A model generated the notes under the pieces. That model did no database searches and had not been told where the DNA came from. It saw only the letters and a list, made by a program, of their open reading frames with translations. From positions 1 through 64,000 of the forward strand of contig JAEWYT010000023.1 of NCBI GenBank assembly GCA_023458595.1: a DNA stretch of 64,000 nucleotides, in the 5' to 3' direction. Below, in pieces: positions 33,388 to 42,668 of the stretch; the stretch's first letter is position 1; every line of letters starts with the position of its first letter. The position numbers and the translations under genes are program-made. Origin of the DNA: Pseudomonadota bacterium (lineage in GTDB: Bacteria; Pseudomonadota; Alphaproteobacteria; Rhizobiales; Tepidamorphaceae).

Positions 33388-35502
33388 TCATGTGTGCCGC
33401 CTGTAGGAGCGCAGGAACTGGGCGTTGATGGCGACGATGACGGTGCTGGCGGACATGAAGACGGCGGCGACCGCGGGCGTCATCATGAAGCCTGTCCCGA
33501 AGGTGATACCCGCCGCCATCGGCACGGCGATCGCGTTATAGGCGGTCGCCCAGATCAGGTTCTGAACCATCTTGCGATAGGTGGCGCGCGAGAGCCCGAG
33601 GATGGCCCCGACATCACGCGGGTCGCTTCGGACCAGCACGACGTCGGCGGATTCCACCGCGACATCGGTGCCCGCGCCGATGGCGATCCCGAGATCGGCC
33701 ACGACCAGGGCAGGCGCGTCGTTCACGCCGTCGCCGACCATGGCGACGGAGAGCCCGCGGGCCTTCAGTTCCTCGATCTTCTGTGATTTCTGATCTGGCA
33801 GCACCTCCGCGAAGTATTCGGTGATCCCGAGTTCCTCGGACACCGCCTTTGCGACGCCCTCGGCATCGCCTGTGAGCATGACCGAGCTGATCCCGAGCGA
33901 CTTGAGCTCGGCGATGGCTTCCTTCGATTCCGGACGCACTATGTCGGCCAGCGCAAGAAGTGCGCGTGGCGCGCCGTCGCGGACCAGAACGACCACCGTC
34001 TTGCCTTGTCCTTCCAATCTCTTGAGGCTGTCATGGGCGATGGCGTTGCCCTGCCGCGCGAGGTGGCCAGGGCTGACGATGCGCACGTCCTGGCCATCGA
34101 CCCTGGCGACGATGCCTTCGCCCGTGATGTTGCTCACCTCGCTGGCTCTTGGGATCGTCAGGTTGCGGTTCTTTGCCTCGGCGACGATGCCGTGGGCGAT
34201 GGGGTGCTCGGACTGGCTCTCGGCCGCCGCCGCATAGGTCAGCTCTTCATTCTCGTCGCCACCTGCGAGCAGCACGATGTCGCTGACGCCGAAGCGGCCC
34301 TCGGTCAGCGTGCCGGTCTTGTCGAACACCACGGTATTGAGGTTGCGCGCCCGCTCGAAGGCCGCGCGGTCGCGGATCAAGAGCCCGTTGCCGGCTGACA
34401 GCGACGTGCTGACCGCGACGACGAGCGGAACCGCAAGGCCAAGCGCGTGAGGACAGGCGACGACCATCACCGTCACCATCCGCTCGATCGCGAATTCGAG
34501 TGGCGCGTCAAGCACCAGCCACCAGACGACCAGCGTTCCGAAACCCACCGTGAGCGCGATATAGGTCAGCCATGAGGCAGCGCGGTTGGCGAGATCCTGG
34601 GTGCGGGACCGGGTGGCTTGCGCCTTCTTCACCAGGTCGATGACCTGCGCCAGATAGGTGGCGTCACCGGTGGCGGTCACTTCGATGGTGACGGCATTGG
34701 CGCCGTTGATCGCGCCGCCGATTGCGGTCGCGCCGATGGTCTTGGAGACCGGCCGGGATTCACCGGTCAGCATCGCCTCGTTGAAGCCGGATGAGCCCTC
34801 GACGATCTTTCCGTCAACGGGCACTTTTGCGCCGGGCCGAACCAGCACACGGTCTCCCGGCTGCAAGGCGGAGATAGCCACCTCGTGGGTCGTACCGTCG
34901 GCGTCGATCTTCGTCGCACTGTCCGGCAAGAGCCGGACGAGTTCCTCCAGCGCCCGCGAGGCGCCCATGACCGAGCGCATCTCAATCCAGTGACCGAGCA
35001 GCATGATGGCGATCAGCGTCACCAGCTCCCAATAGAGTTCCTCGCCTGGAAAACCGAAGGTGACGGCGGCCGAAAAGAAATAGGCGGCCGAGATCGCAAG
35101 CGCGATCAGGGTCATCATTCCGGGCTGGCCCTTGCGAAGCTCGGAGGTGAATCCGGTCAGAAACGGCCATCCGCCATAAACATAAGCTATCGTCGAGAGC
35201 ACGAAGAGGACGTAGCGGTCGCCGGGAAAGGCCAGTGCCTCGGCTATGCCGAACCAGTGCTGAATCATCGGCGAGAGCAGCAGGACCGGTGGTGTGAGGA
35301 TCAGCGTCACCCAGAAGCGGCGGCGGAAATCGGCCACCATCGCACCATGATCGTGTCCGCCATGACCGGCATGTTCAGAGTGTGTTGAGCCGCCGGCCGC
35401 GACGACCTGCCCCCGCGTTGTCGAGGAGGGATGGGAATTCCCATCACCGTGGCCATCATGGTCGTGATGTTTGGAGTGAGTGTGCGGCCGATCTGTTGTC
35501 AT
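33388..35502 (-). CDS. Copper-translocating P-type ATPase, CopB type (CPH)
   Basis: A 704-residue heavy-metal P1B ATPase. The N-terminus (first ~55 residues) is extremely His-rich and has no CxxC domain. The membrane metal site is ACPHALGL (CPH), characteristic of the CopB/1B-3 group. The A-domain TGES, phosphorylation site DKTGTLTEG, the HP motif (SEHPIA) and hinge GDGVNDAPAL are all present. It exports copper to the periplasm, where the multicopper oxidase can act. The ATG at 35502 is chosen since the His-rich leader starts there; in-frame starts further up add unrelated sequence. Confidence 0.95.
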   Translation of the reverse strand: MTTDRPHTHSKHHDHDGHGDGNSHPSSTTRGQVVAAGGSTHSEHAGHGGHDHGAMVADFRRRFWVTLILTPPVLLLSPMIQHWFGIAEALAFPGDRYVLFVLSTIAYVYGGWPFLTGFTSELRKGQPGMMTLIALAISAAYFFSAAVTFGFPGEELYWELVTLIAIMLLGHWIEMRSVMGASRALEELVRLLPDSATKIDADGTTHEVAISALQPGDRVLVRPGAKVPVDGKIVEGSSGFNEAMLTGESRPVSKTIGATAIGGAINGANAVTIEVTATGDATYLAQVIDLVKKAQATRSRTQDLANRAASWLTYIALTVGFGTLVVWWLVLDAPLEFAIERMVTVMVVACPHALGLAVPLVVAVSTSLSAGNGLLIRDRAAFERARNLNTVVFDKTGTLTEGRFGVSDIVLLAGGDENEELTYAAAAESQSEHPIAHGIVAEAKNRNLTIPRASEVSNITGEGIVARVDGQDVRIVSPGHLARQGNAIAHDSLKRLEGQGKTVVVLVRDGAPRALLALADIVRPESKEAIAELKSLGISSVMLTGDAEGVAKAVSEELGITEYFAEVLPDQKSQKIEELKARGLSVAMVGDGVNDAPALVVADLGIAIGAGTDVAVESADVVLVRSDPRDVGAILGLSRATYRKMVQNLIWATAYNAIAVPMAAGITFGTGFMMTPAVAAVFMSASTVIVAINAQFLRSYRRHT

Positions 35503-35633
35503 TCTGCTCTGTCCTGCGGTGGGCGTTGCGGCTCGGACCCGCTTGCCATTCATCGGAAGGTTGATGGAATCCTTCGTGTTTGCCCTGAATGCCCGCAGAC
35601 GTGGTCGCGCCCACGGGCAAAGGCGTGGCAAGC

Positions 35634-36284
35634 TCAATCGACTTGGCGCACCAGACCGGGATAGCGATTAAAGGCGAGCCTCTGAACGAGCGAGCCGTCC
35701 ACGGTCACAATCTCCGCAGTAATGCTCCCGTCGCTAGCGGTGCCAATCTCGCCGAGCCTCAGACGCGAATTGCCAAGGCTGGTCAGCTGCTGCTCCAGGA
35801 GGGCGCGAACTCGGTCCTCTGTCATCTCCTCCGGTGTGCCAAGTGGCGTTCCGAGGAGGATGCCCTGACCATTCATCGTGCCGGGCATGCCCATTCCTGC
35901 CTGACCACCCCGCATCATCTGCATCATCGGGCACATCATCATGCCTGCCATCGGCATCTGACCCGTCATGCCAGGACCCGCCCCGCCCTCAGGCACTCCC
36001 TGGCCAGTCATGCCTCCCATCATGCCGGGCATTCCACCCTGACCCATCATGCGTTGCATCATCTGCATCATCTCTGGCGTCATCATGCCCATACCGGGCA
36101 TGCCTCCAGGTGCAGCGGGCGCGGGCGAGTCACCTGGCGTCGGGGGCGCCGGTGGAGTGGCCTGCGTTTCCGCCGGGTGGTGAGCATCATGCTCCTGGGC
36201 GTCGGTTTGGGCTGCGACCGAGGTCACGGTCCCAAGAAGAAACAAACCCGCAAACAAAGCCGTCGGAAAATTTCGCGTTCTCAT
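35634..36284 (-). CDS. Met-rich periplasmic copper-binding protein
   Basis: A 216-residue secreted protein with a signal peptide (TALFAGLFLLGTVTSVAAQ). Residues about 55-150 are built of Met/Gly/Pro repeats (GMPGMGMMTPEMMQMMQ..., many MxM and MM pairs), the hallmark of periplasmic Cu(I)-binding. Asp/His residues (EHDAHHPAE) flank it. The C-terminal 60 residues form a small folded domain (LLEQQLTSLGNSRLRLGEI). AGGAG precedes the start. It probably sequesters copper or hands it to the multicopper oxidase. I do not recognise a named family. Confidence 0.8.
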   Translation of the reverse strand: MRTRNFPTALFAGLFLLGTVTSVAAQTDAQEHDAHHPAETQATPPAPPTPGDSPAPAAPGGMPGMGMMTPEMMQMMQRMMGQGGMPGMMGGMTGQGVPEGGAGPGMTGQMPMAGMMMCPMMQMMRGGQAGMGMPGTMNGQGILLGTPLGTPEEMTEDRVRALLEQQLTSLGNSRLRLGEIGTASDGSITAEIVTVDGSLVQRLAFNRYPGLVRQVD

Positions 36285-36325
36285 GTTTCGTACTCCTGGT
36301 TGATGAGGAAGATAAAACGCCAATA

Positions 36326-37006
36326 TCACCCCCTGCTCGAACGAAGCAGATTTGCGGGGCGCGGCAGGAAAGCCGGAACCGCACTGGCATATCGGCGGTA
36401 TTTGTCGCCGAATGCGGCCTCCACCTCGCGCTCTTCGCTTCTGGCGAGACGCCAGTACATGACGATGAGCACCGGTAGCATTAGGCCGGTCACCAGCGTC
36501 GGCCATTGCAGAAAGAAACCGATCATGATCAGCACGAACCCGACATATTGAGGGTGGCGAAGACGCGCGTACGGGCCTGTGGTTGCCAGGTTTCCTGCCC
36601 GTTGCGCCTCGTGCAGGACCCGCCAGGCGGTAGCTATCAGGATGAAGCCGCCGCCAATGAAGACGAAGCTCAGCAGATGGAAAGGCGACCAATGGGGATC
36701 CATGGACCAGCCAAACATCGCCGGCCAGAGATGACCGGCGTCGTGGGACAAGGGATCCAGTGCCGGAAAGCTGGTACCAAGCCAGCCTGCGAGCAGATAA
36801 AGCGTCAGCGGAAAGCTGTACATTTCGGCAAACAATGCAACGATGAAGGCCGAGAAGGCCCCCAGCGAGCGCCAGTCACGCGGGGTCTTCGGCTTGAAGA
36901 AGCTGAACGCAAACAGGATGAAGATGCCCGCGTTGATAGCCGCCAGAAACCACAGACCATAGGCGGGAACATCACCGGTCATCGCGGTCACCACTTTGCC
37001 CACCAT
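36326..37006 (-). CDS. Isoprenylcysteine-methyltransferase-like membrane protein
   Basis: A 226-residue protein with about six membrane segments. The C-terminal signature (TTGPYARLRHPQYVGFVLIM, then RSEEREVEAAFGDKYRRY) is that of the ICMT/PEMT membrane methyltransferase fold, which binds AdoMet. Such genes are frequent companions of DUF2933 and copper/heavy-metal ATPase genes; their substrate there is unknown. The start overlaps the DUF2933 gene by 35 bases. It is 41 bases upstream of the Met-rich protein. Confidence 0.85.
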   Translation of the reverse strand: MVGKVVTAMTGDVPAYGLWFLAAINAGIFILFAFSFFKPKTPRDWRSLGAFSAFIVALFAEMYSFPLTLYLLAGWLGTSFPALDPLSHDAGHLWPAMFGWSMDPHWSPFHLLSFVFIGGGFILIATAWRVLHEAQRAGNLATTGPYARLRHPQYVGFVLIMIGFFLQWPTLVTGLMLPVLIVMYWRLARSEEREVEAAFGDKYRRYASAVPAFLPRPANLLRSSRG

Positions 37007-37232
37007 GGCCGCCGTGACCTCGATGCATGAAGAAATGCATGCCGATGCAGATCAGCAGCGGTAGCAGAAGCGGCAACGCACCAAGAACGTGCGCACGATG
37101 CTCAACCCAGAGAAACACGCCCGCAACGGCGAGAAAAACGCAAAGCGCGAATCCCGCTGGGGTGCTCAGGAATGGCCGCCGCACACCTTCGTCGAGATTT
37201 GGGTCGATCGAATCGTGTTTGTGATGAGCCAT
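36972..37232 (-). CDS. DUF2933 family small membrane protein
   Basis: An 86-residue protein with two adjacent membrane segments (about 27-45 and 50-66), a central CVFLAVAGVFLWVEH and a His/Gly-rich tail (HFFMHRGHGGHGGQ). This is the DUF2933 pattern, commonly linked to copper and mercury resistance clusters. The cytoplasmic His-rich tail may bind metal. It overlaps the methyltransferase gene downstream and lies 27 bases after the YVTN gene. Confidence 0.85.
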   Translation of the reverse strand: MAHHKHDSIDPNLDEGVRRPFLSTPAGFALCVFLAVAGVFLWVEHRAHVLGALPLLLPLLICIGMHFFMHRGHGGHGGQSGDRDDR

Positions 37233-37259
37233 GGTCTGTAAACCTTCTTTCTAGAGCAA

Positions 37260-38393
37260 TTACCCCTGCGGCGATCGATACGTGATCCCATTGGGTCCGC
37301 GGCCGACCGAGAACTTCGCGATGACTTCGCGCGTGGCCACGTCGATCGCAGAGACGGTGCCATCGACGATATTCGTGACGAAGACCAAGGCGCCATCGCT
37401 GCTGACGGCGACACCATGTGCGCCTTTGCCTGTGCGAACGGTCTCGACAACGTTGCTCGTCGCGACCTCGATGACCGATACCGTGTCGTTCGGTTGTGCG
37501 TCCGTGCCCTGGTTGGCAACGTAGACGAAGCGTCCGTCCGGGGTGGCGTGAACCTGGATCGGGTTCGGGCCAACGTCGATCGTTGCGATCAGGCTCCGCG
37601 TTGCGGTGTCGACCACCGCTACCTGGTTGTCATCCCGCAGGGAGACATAGACCCTGCGGCCATCTGGCGTGAACGCGACCTGTACCGGCGTGTTTCCCAC
37701 TGGGATTCGCGCAAGTTCGGTGAGGCTGCTGGCATCGATCACGGATACCGTGCCATCCTCTACGTTTGCGACGTAGACCTCACGCCCATCCGGGCTCATC
37801 CGAAGCCCGTGGGGGTAGCGGCCGGTGCCGATGGTCGCGATCACCTTCTTGGCTGCAAGGTTCACGACGCTGACGGTATTGTCGCCGGCGTTCGTGACAA
37901 AGGCGCGCTCGCCACTCTCGTCGGCGACGACGTGCGCCGGATGCGCACCAACGATGATTTCGTCCACAACTCCGTTGGTTAAGCGTGTCGGATCAAGGAC
38001 CAGCAGCCGGCCCTTGGTTTCGTCACCGCCGTGCGCACCTCCGCTGTGACCATGCCCGTGCCCTTCCGCTGCGGGCTCACCAACGGCTAGAAGCCGCATG
38101 CCGTCTGCAGTTATCTGGACATTGTGGGGGGATACGGGAATTGGAACTGTAGCGACGCTGCCGACGGCGAGATCAATCGCGCTGATAGAGTTACCATGTT
38201 CGTCGGCTGTATAAACGAAACCGCCGCCTCCCAATGACGCTGTCTGCGCCTGGGCAATGGTAACGCTCGACATTATCAAGGCCGCCGCGGCAAACGCCAT
38301 TAATCCAGACAATCCGGATCGGAGAGACCGGTCGCCGTGCATCGGAAGCGCCGTCGTTTTTTTGCTGAGATACTTTGGCGGGAAGCTCATCAT
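37260..38393 (-). CDS. YVTN-family beta-propeller protein, secreted
   Basis: A 377-residue protein made of seven propeller blades with the YVTN-type repeat (for example EVYVANVEDGTVSVID, RVYVSLRDDNQVAVVD, FVYVANQGTD). A signal peptide (LMAFAAAALIMSSVTIAQA) follows a short basic leader; a second ATG at 38342 may be the true start. A His/Gly-rich loop (GHGHGHSGGAHGG) at about 110-122 is a likely metal site. It is located next to the multicopper oxidase (22-base gap). Function in copper handling is inferred from context. Confidence 0.85.
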   Translation of the reverse strand: MMSFPPKYLSKKTTALPMHGDRSLRSGLSGLMAFAAAALIMSSVTIAQAQTASLGGGGFVYTADEHGNSISAIDLAVGSVATVPIPVSPHNVQITADGMRLLAVGEPAAEGHGHGHSGGAHGGDETKGRLLVLDPTRLTNGVVDEIIVGAHPAHVVADESGERAFVTNAGDNTVSVVNLAAKKVIATIGTGRYPHGLRMSPDGREVYVANVEDGTVSVIDASSLTELARIPVGNTPVQVAFTPDGRRVYVSLRDDNQVAVVDTATRSLIATIDVGPNPIQVHATPDGRFVYVANQGTDAQPNDTVSVIEVATSNVVETVRTGKGAHGVAVSSDGALVFVTNIVDGTVSAIDVATREVIAKFSVGRGPNGITYRSPQG

Positions 38394-38414
38394 AGTTGAA
38401 ACCTCGCGATTTGA

Positions 38415-39842
38415 TCAGGAGCTATATTCGAGGGTCGTCATCATGCCACTCGCCATATGGTAGAGGTGGTGACAGTGCAGCGCCCATTTGCCCGGGTTGT
38501 TCGCTTCAAAGGCGATGGTCACGTTGCCACGTGACGGAACCAGCACGGTGTCGCGTATTGCGCCCGCAAAGCGTTCGCCATTGATCGCGACTACCTGGAA
38601 GTGATGCCCGTGCAAGTGCATGGGATGGGCCATGGTGGTCCGATCTTCGAATGTGATCTCGACCCGCTCGCCCGCGCGCACATCCAGAGGGGCGTGATCG
38701 CCATGCGAAGCGCCATTCAGCATCCAGAAGTAACCCGGCGCCTCGGTGATGGTCACTGCGTGACGGCGGTCCGGTTCACGAGGTGCGAGGGATTGCGCGG
38801 CCCGCAACCGGCGTTCGAGCGCAAGCCCGATCGGGTCCACCGCGTCCGGCGCCTCGCCGGCAAGTCTTTGAACGGCCCCGCTCGGCGTTGCCAGAATGAA
38901 GCCCGTTCGCGAGCGTTCGCCTTCCTGCACTGCGAATACCGGCCAGGCGCCTTCGCTCTGCGGTAGCTCCAGGACGATGTCGAGTCGCTGGGCGATCGCG
39001 AACTCGAAGTGCCGCCCGGTGACCGGCTCCACCGGCATGCCGTCGACTGCGATTAGACGGCCATCAAGTTGGCCCAGATCCAGCCAGAAGTTAGTCGCCG
39101 TCGCCCCGTTGATCAGGCGCAGGCGCAACCGGCCGCCGCGTTCGACGCGAAACACCTCCGGGTCGTCCAGGGTGCGGTCGTTGGCGAGAAAAGCGTCGTA
39201 GACGACATCCTGCAGGTGTGGGCCAGTGGACATCGCAGCGGCGCCATGCCCCATGGCGGAATGGTCCATGCCTCCCGTCGGAACGGAAGGACCTTTCAAC
39301 TCTGCGAGAATTTCGTCCGGGTCCCGGAAGGTGAAATCGTGGAACAGAACGACGATGTCCTGTATGTCCGCACCGGCTTCGGCCGGGTCACGGACGATCA
39401 GGGGCGCTGCCATCAGGCGCTGCTCCTGAAGCCCGTGGTGCGAGTGCATCCAGTTGGTGCCGGGCAGATTCAGCGGGAAGTCGTAATCATAGGCTTGGCC
39501 GGGACCGAGCGGCGCCTGGGACAGATCCGGCACGCCGTCCTGCTGCCACGGAGGCGTCAGGCCGTGCCAGTGGATCAGTGTCTCTTCGTCGAGCTGGTTC
39601 TCCAGCCTTACACGGAAACTCTTTTTGGCCTCCGTGATCAGACCATGGCTGCCGTCAGGCTGCGTCAGGCCGAAGACCGTGGCCGGTCGTCCGTTCACTT
39701 CAATTACGCGCGTTCCGACGCGGATAGTGGTGGTGGGCATCGCCAAGGCAGGCTGGCCCGAAATCAGCAGCGAAGGAACCGCGCCGAGCATGCCTGCGGC
39801 GGCTGTAGATGCCAGAAAATGGCGACGTGACAGATATCCCAT
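38415..39842 (-). CDS. Tat-exported multicopper oxidase
   Basis: A 475-residue three-domain multicopper oxidase. A twin-arginine signal (SRRHFLASTAAAG) starts the protein. Copper ligands: HWHG at 91-94, HSHH at 133-136, and C-terminal HPMHLHGHHF and HCHHLYHMASGM, the last containing the type-1 Cys, His and Met. Met/His-rich inserts (GGMDHSAMGHGAAAM) resemble copper-resistance oxidases. It probably oxidises Cu(I) in the periplasm. It is the second gene of the operon; 89 bases separate it from the Cys-rich gene. Confidence 0.93.
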   Translation of the reverse strand: MGYLSRRHFLASTAAAGMLGAVPSLLISGQPALAMPTTTIRVGTRVIEVNGRPATVFGLTQPDGSHGLITEAKKSFRVRLENQLDEETLIHWHGLTPPWQQDGVPDLSQAPLGPGQAYDYDFPLNLPGTNWMHSHHGLQEQRLMAAPLIVRDPAEAGADIQDIVVLFHDFTFRDPDEILAELKGPSVPTGGMDHSAMGHGAAAMSTGPHLQDVVYDAFLANDRTLDDPEVFRVERGGRLRLRLINGATATNFWLDLGQLDGRLIAVDGMPVEPVTGRHFEFAIAQRLDIVLELPQSEGAWPVFAVQEGERSRTGFILATPSGAVQRLAGEAPDAVDPIGLALERRLRAAQSLAPREPDRRHAVTITEAPGYFWMLNGASHGDHAPLDVRAGERVEITFEDRTTMAHPMHLHGHHFQVVAINGERFAGAIRDTVLVPSRGNVTIAFEANNPGKWALHCHHLYHMASGMMTTLEYSS

Positions 39843-39931
39843 GTAGAAGCTCTCTTCCGAACGTGAGGGAATCGGATCAGACCGAAACGGCCGATCCGGT
39901 TAGCCCGAAACACCGAAAAAGGCGCTCGGGC

Positions 39932-40339
39932 TCAGACGTTCGCGAAGAGTTTGGGCGGGCGAAATTGCGTTGTTGGCGTGCGGCTGAGATGAACGTCGTC
40001 AGACCGGGGTTCCAACTTTTCCGTATCCAGCGGCGCCATTATGGCCAACGCTTTCAGCAACGGGACGCAGAACGAACAACCACTAGCCATGCTGCAGGTG
40101 GTGCCGTGGGGCTGGCCACTATGTTCGGGACAGCAAGGCTCACTAGCGGCATCTGGAGTTACAGACGCAATTTCCTGCGTATGCGACGCTGCGGATGCGG
40201 CGTGGTCCCCCATCTGGGCATGAACGAGACCTGATGTTGATAATGCAAGCACCAGCAGCAGAAGCACGAGGCAACGCCACAGACCCGAAATCCGAAGACT
40301 CGGAGCCTTTCCGCGCTGCCCTGCATCAACCTGCTGCAC
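39932..40339 (-). CDS. Small secreted Cys/His-rich protein at the head of the copper operon
   Basis: A 135-residue protein with an N-terminal hydrophobic export segment (CLVLLLLVLALSTSGLVHAQ). The mature part has CCPEHSGQPHGTTC and SGCSFC (five Cys and several His) and ends with FRPPKLFANV. The pattern resembles DUF2946/CopL-like proteins that precede copper oxidase genes, but I cannot assign the family with certainty. The exact start is uncertain because the N-terminal 15 residues are atypical. It is the first gene of the minus-strand copper run. Confidence 0.6.
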   Translation of the reverse strand: MQQVDAGQRGKAPSLRISGLWRCLVLLLLVLALSTSGLVHAQMGDHAASAASHTQEIASVTPDAASEPCCPEHSGQPHGTTCSMASGCSFCVPLLKALAIMAPLDTEKLEPRSDDVHLSRTPTTQFRPPKLFANV

Positions 40340-40499
40340 TCGTTACCCTTTTCCGTCGCTCAGCACCTAAAGCGAAGTTCTTCATAGCACGTCGATGCCG
40401 CTACAGCTTTGACCTCGATCAAGGTCTCTATCGTTCGCCCGAAGAGCCCATAATACTCCCACAACGCTCAAGAATCGAGCGAATCGTGGTGCTTGGGGC
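40340..40499. promoter_or_regulatory. Divergent promoter region, copper operon / EamA gene
   Basis: 160 bases between divergent genes. GACCT-N6-AGGTC (40411-40426) is a perfect inverted repeat whose half-sites resemble those of MerR-family copper regulators (CueR/HmrR). No MerR-type regulator gene is in the window, and the -10 spacing could not be confirmed, so the operator call is tentative. Confidence 0.35.
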
Positions 40500-41387
40500 A
40501 TGACGATTGGCACCACCCTGCGCCTCCTGGCTGTCATGGCGCTTTGGGCCTCCTGCTTTCCCTTGATCACCATTGGCCTGGATCTCGCGCCCCACATCGC
40601 CTTCGCGGCCTTGCGTGCCGCACTTGCCGGCCTTTGCTTGATCGCACTTGGTGCCCTCTGCGGTCGTCGGGTGCCTGACAGTGGGCGCTCCTGGACCCTG
40701 ATCATAGTGGTAGGGCTCGGGGCGACCAGCATGGGCTTCCTCGGCATGTTCCACGCGGCGGAGTTCGTTTCGCCGGGCCTCGCGACCGTCATCGCGAACG
40801 TGCAACCGATCATAGCGGCGGTTCTCGCGACCGTATTCCTGGGGGAACGTATCAACGCGGTTGGAAAGATCGGGCTGGCGGTCGGCTTGGCCGGCATCGC
40901 TGTTATCGCTTGGCCGGGCATCGCTTCAGCCCACGTTCAGGGCTACTCCCTCGGAATCGCCTACGTCGTACTTGCCGCGACTGGTGTTTCCGTGGGCAAT
41001 GTCGCCATCAAGCGCCTCACCGGCCAGGTTGATCCGATTATGGCGATGGGCTTTCAGTTGCTCATCGGCGCGGTACCCTTGGCCCTCCTGTCTATGTTGA
41101 CGGAGGATATCTCGATGCTGACGTGGTCGACCGAATTCGCCCTCGTCCTCGTGGCTCTTGCAGTCCTCGGATCGTCGCTCGCGTTCTGGCTCTGGTTCGA
41201 GGCGCTGGAGGGAGTCGAGCTCAATCGGGCGAATGCCTTTACCTTTCTGGTGCCAATCTTCGGGCTCATGATCGGCGCGACCTTTTTCGGCGAGCGACTC
41301 GAGGTGGTCCAGATTGTCGGCGTCATCCTGGTGCTGACCGGGATTTTGCTGGTGCAGCGAGACGCCGGTTCAACGGTACGACGCTAA
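40500..41387 (+). CDS. EamA family (DMT) transporter
   Basis: A 295-residue membrane protein with ten hydrophobic segments in two five-helix EamA repeats (ATVIANVQPIIAAVLATVFLGERIN at the end of the first; RANAFTFLVPIFGLMIGATFFGERL at the end of the second, given as signature regions). Members export metabolites and amino acids; the substrate cannot be read from the sequence. It is transcribed away from the copper operon. Confidence 0.9.
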   Translation: MTIGTTLRLLAVMALWASCFPLITIGLDLAPHIAFAALRAALAGLCLIALGALCGRRVPDSGRSWTLIIVVGLGATSMGFLGMFHAAEFVSPGLATVIANVQPIIAAVLATVFLGERINAVGKIGLAVGLAGIAVIAWPGIASAHVQGYSLGIAYVVLAATGVSVGNVAIKRLTGQVDPIMAMGFQLLIGAVPLALLSMLTEDISMLTWSTEFALVLVALAVLGSSLAFWLWFEALEGVELNRANAFTFLVPIFGLMIGATFFGERLEVVQIVGVILVLTGILLVQRDAGSTVRR

Positions 41388-41575
41388 ATGCCACCCGCAT
41401 GGCTGTCGACAGGGACTTCATTGACCGGACGCCGATCGACGACGTCCGCCAAGCTTGGTTGTTTAGGGGCAGCAACCGACCCGGTTTCGTGGAATACGTT
41501 GCGCAATTTCCAAAGACAGTAGCTACATAAGCCATAGCCATCACTGCGGAGCGCTTTAGACGCAAGGAGAAGCCG

Positions 41576-42631
41576 ATGAGCCCAGCAAAAAAGATTCGGG
41601 TCGCCGTCAACGGCTACGGCGTGATCGGAAAGCGTGTCGCCGACGCAGTGGCGCTGCAGGACGATATGGAACTCGCCGGGGTGGCGGATATCAGCGTTGA
41701 CTGGCGGCCACGCATGGCGATGCATAAGGGTTTCCGTCTTTACGCGGCCACCGGGGAACATTCGGGGGCGATGCAGAAGTCCGGTCTCGATGTGGCCGGG
41801 AACCTCGATGATCTGCTCGGGGCGAGTGATCTGGTGGTTGACTGCACGCCGAAACGGATCGCGGCGGCGAACGTCGATATCTATCGACAAGCGGGCATCA
41901 AGTTCATTGTCCAGGGTGGCGAAAAGCACGCGGTGACCGGACACTCCTTCGTCGCCGAGGTCAGCTATGCGACCGCGCTGAACCGGGACAGCACACGCGT
42001 CGTCTCCTGCAACACAACCTCGATCGTCAGAACCCTTACGGCGTTGAAGCACGCGGGCCTGCTACGTCGCGCGCGAGGGACGCTGCTGCGCCGGGCGACG
42101 GACCCATGGGAAAGTCACCTCGGCGGGATCATGAACACGCTCGTCCCCGAACCTGAGATTCCAAGCCATCAAGGGCCGGACGCGCAGAGCGTAGACCCCG
42201 ACCTCGATGTCATCACGATGGCGGTCAAGGTCCCGGAGACCCTGGCGCATCTGCACTACTGGTCGGTGCAGTTGACCCGGCCGGCCTCCAAGGAGGAGGT
42301 GCTGAACGCCCTTGCCGCATCGTCCCGCATCGCGCTGATCCGCATGGATGCCGGATTGACCGCCCTCAATACGGTCAAGGAACTCATGGCCGACCTCGGC
42401 CGGCCGCATGACAACCTCTATGAGGTGGCGCTGTGGTCGGACATGCTGAAAGTCGAAGGGGACGAATTGTTCTACGCTTACATGGTCGACAATCAGGCAA
42501 TCGTCATTCCAGAGACAATCGATGCGATCCGAGCACTGACCGGAACGATAAGCAGCGCCGAAGAATCGATCGCCAAGACTGATGCAGCGCTCGGGATCGG
42601 CCTGCTGACCGAAACGCTGGGGCAACGATGA
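41576..42631 (+). CDS. Type II (archaeal-type) glyceraldehyde-3-phosphate dehydrogenase
   Basis: A 351-residue protein. The N-terminal nucleotide-binding motif VNGYGVIGKR is at 11-20 and the catalytic cysteine at C145 in SCNTTSI. The overall layout (HSFVAEVSYATAL; TPKRIAAANVDIYRQAG) is that of the archaeal type II enzyme, not of bacterial GapA. It uses NAD(P) to interconvert glyceraldehyde 3-phosphate and 1,3-bisphosphoglycerate. AAGGAG lies 7 bases before the ATG. It is followed after 37 bases by the ATP-grasp gene, so both are probably cotranscribed. Likely acquired by transfer. Confidence 0.9.
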   Translation: MSPAKKIRVAVNGYGVIGKRVADAVALQDDMELAGVADISVDWRPRMAMHKGFRLYAATGEHSGAMQKSGLDVAGNLDDLLGASDLVVDCTPKRIAAANVDIYRQAGIKFIVQGGEKHAVTGHSFVAEVSYATALNRDSTRVVSCNTTSIVRTLTALKHAGLLRRARGTLLRRATDPWESHLGGIMNTLVPEPEIPSHQGPDAQSVDPDLDVITMAVKVPETLAHLHYWSVQLTRPASKEEVLNALAASSRIALIRMDAGLTALNTVKELMADLGRPHDNLYEVALWSDMLKVEGDELFYAYMVDNQAIVIPETIDAIRALTGTISSAEESIAKTDAALGIGLLTETLGQR

Positions 42632-42668
42632 TCGCAAGAATGTTCGACCTCCCCCTCGGGATTAAAGC

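Noticed and set aside
40841..40849. Single GGGGAACGT in the EamA gene
   Set aside because: One isolated copy inside a coding region, consistent with chance.
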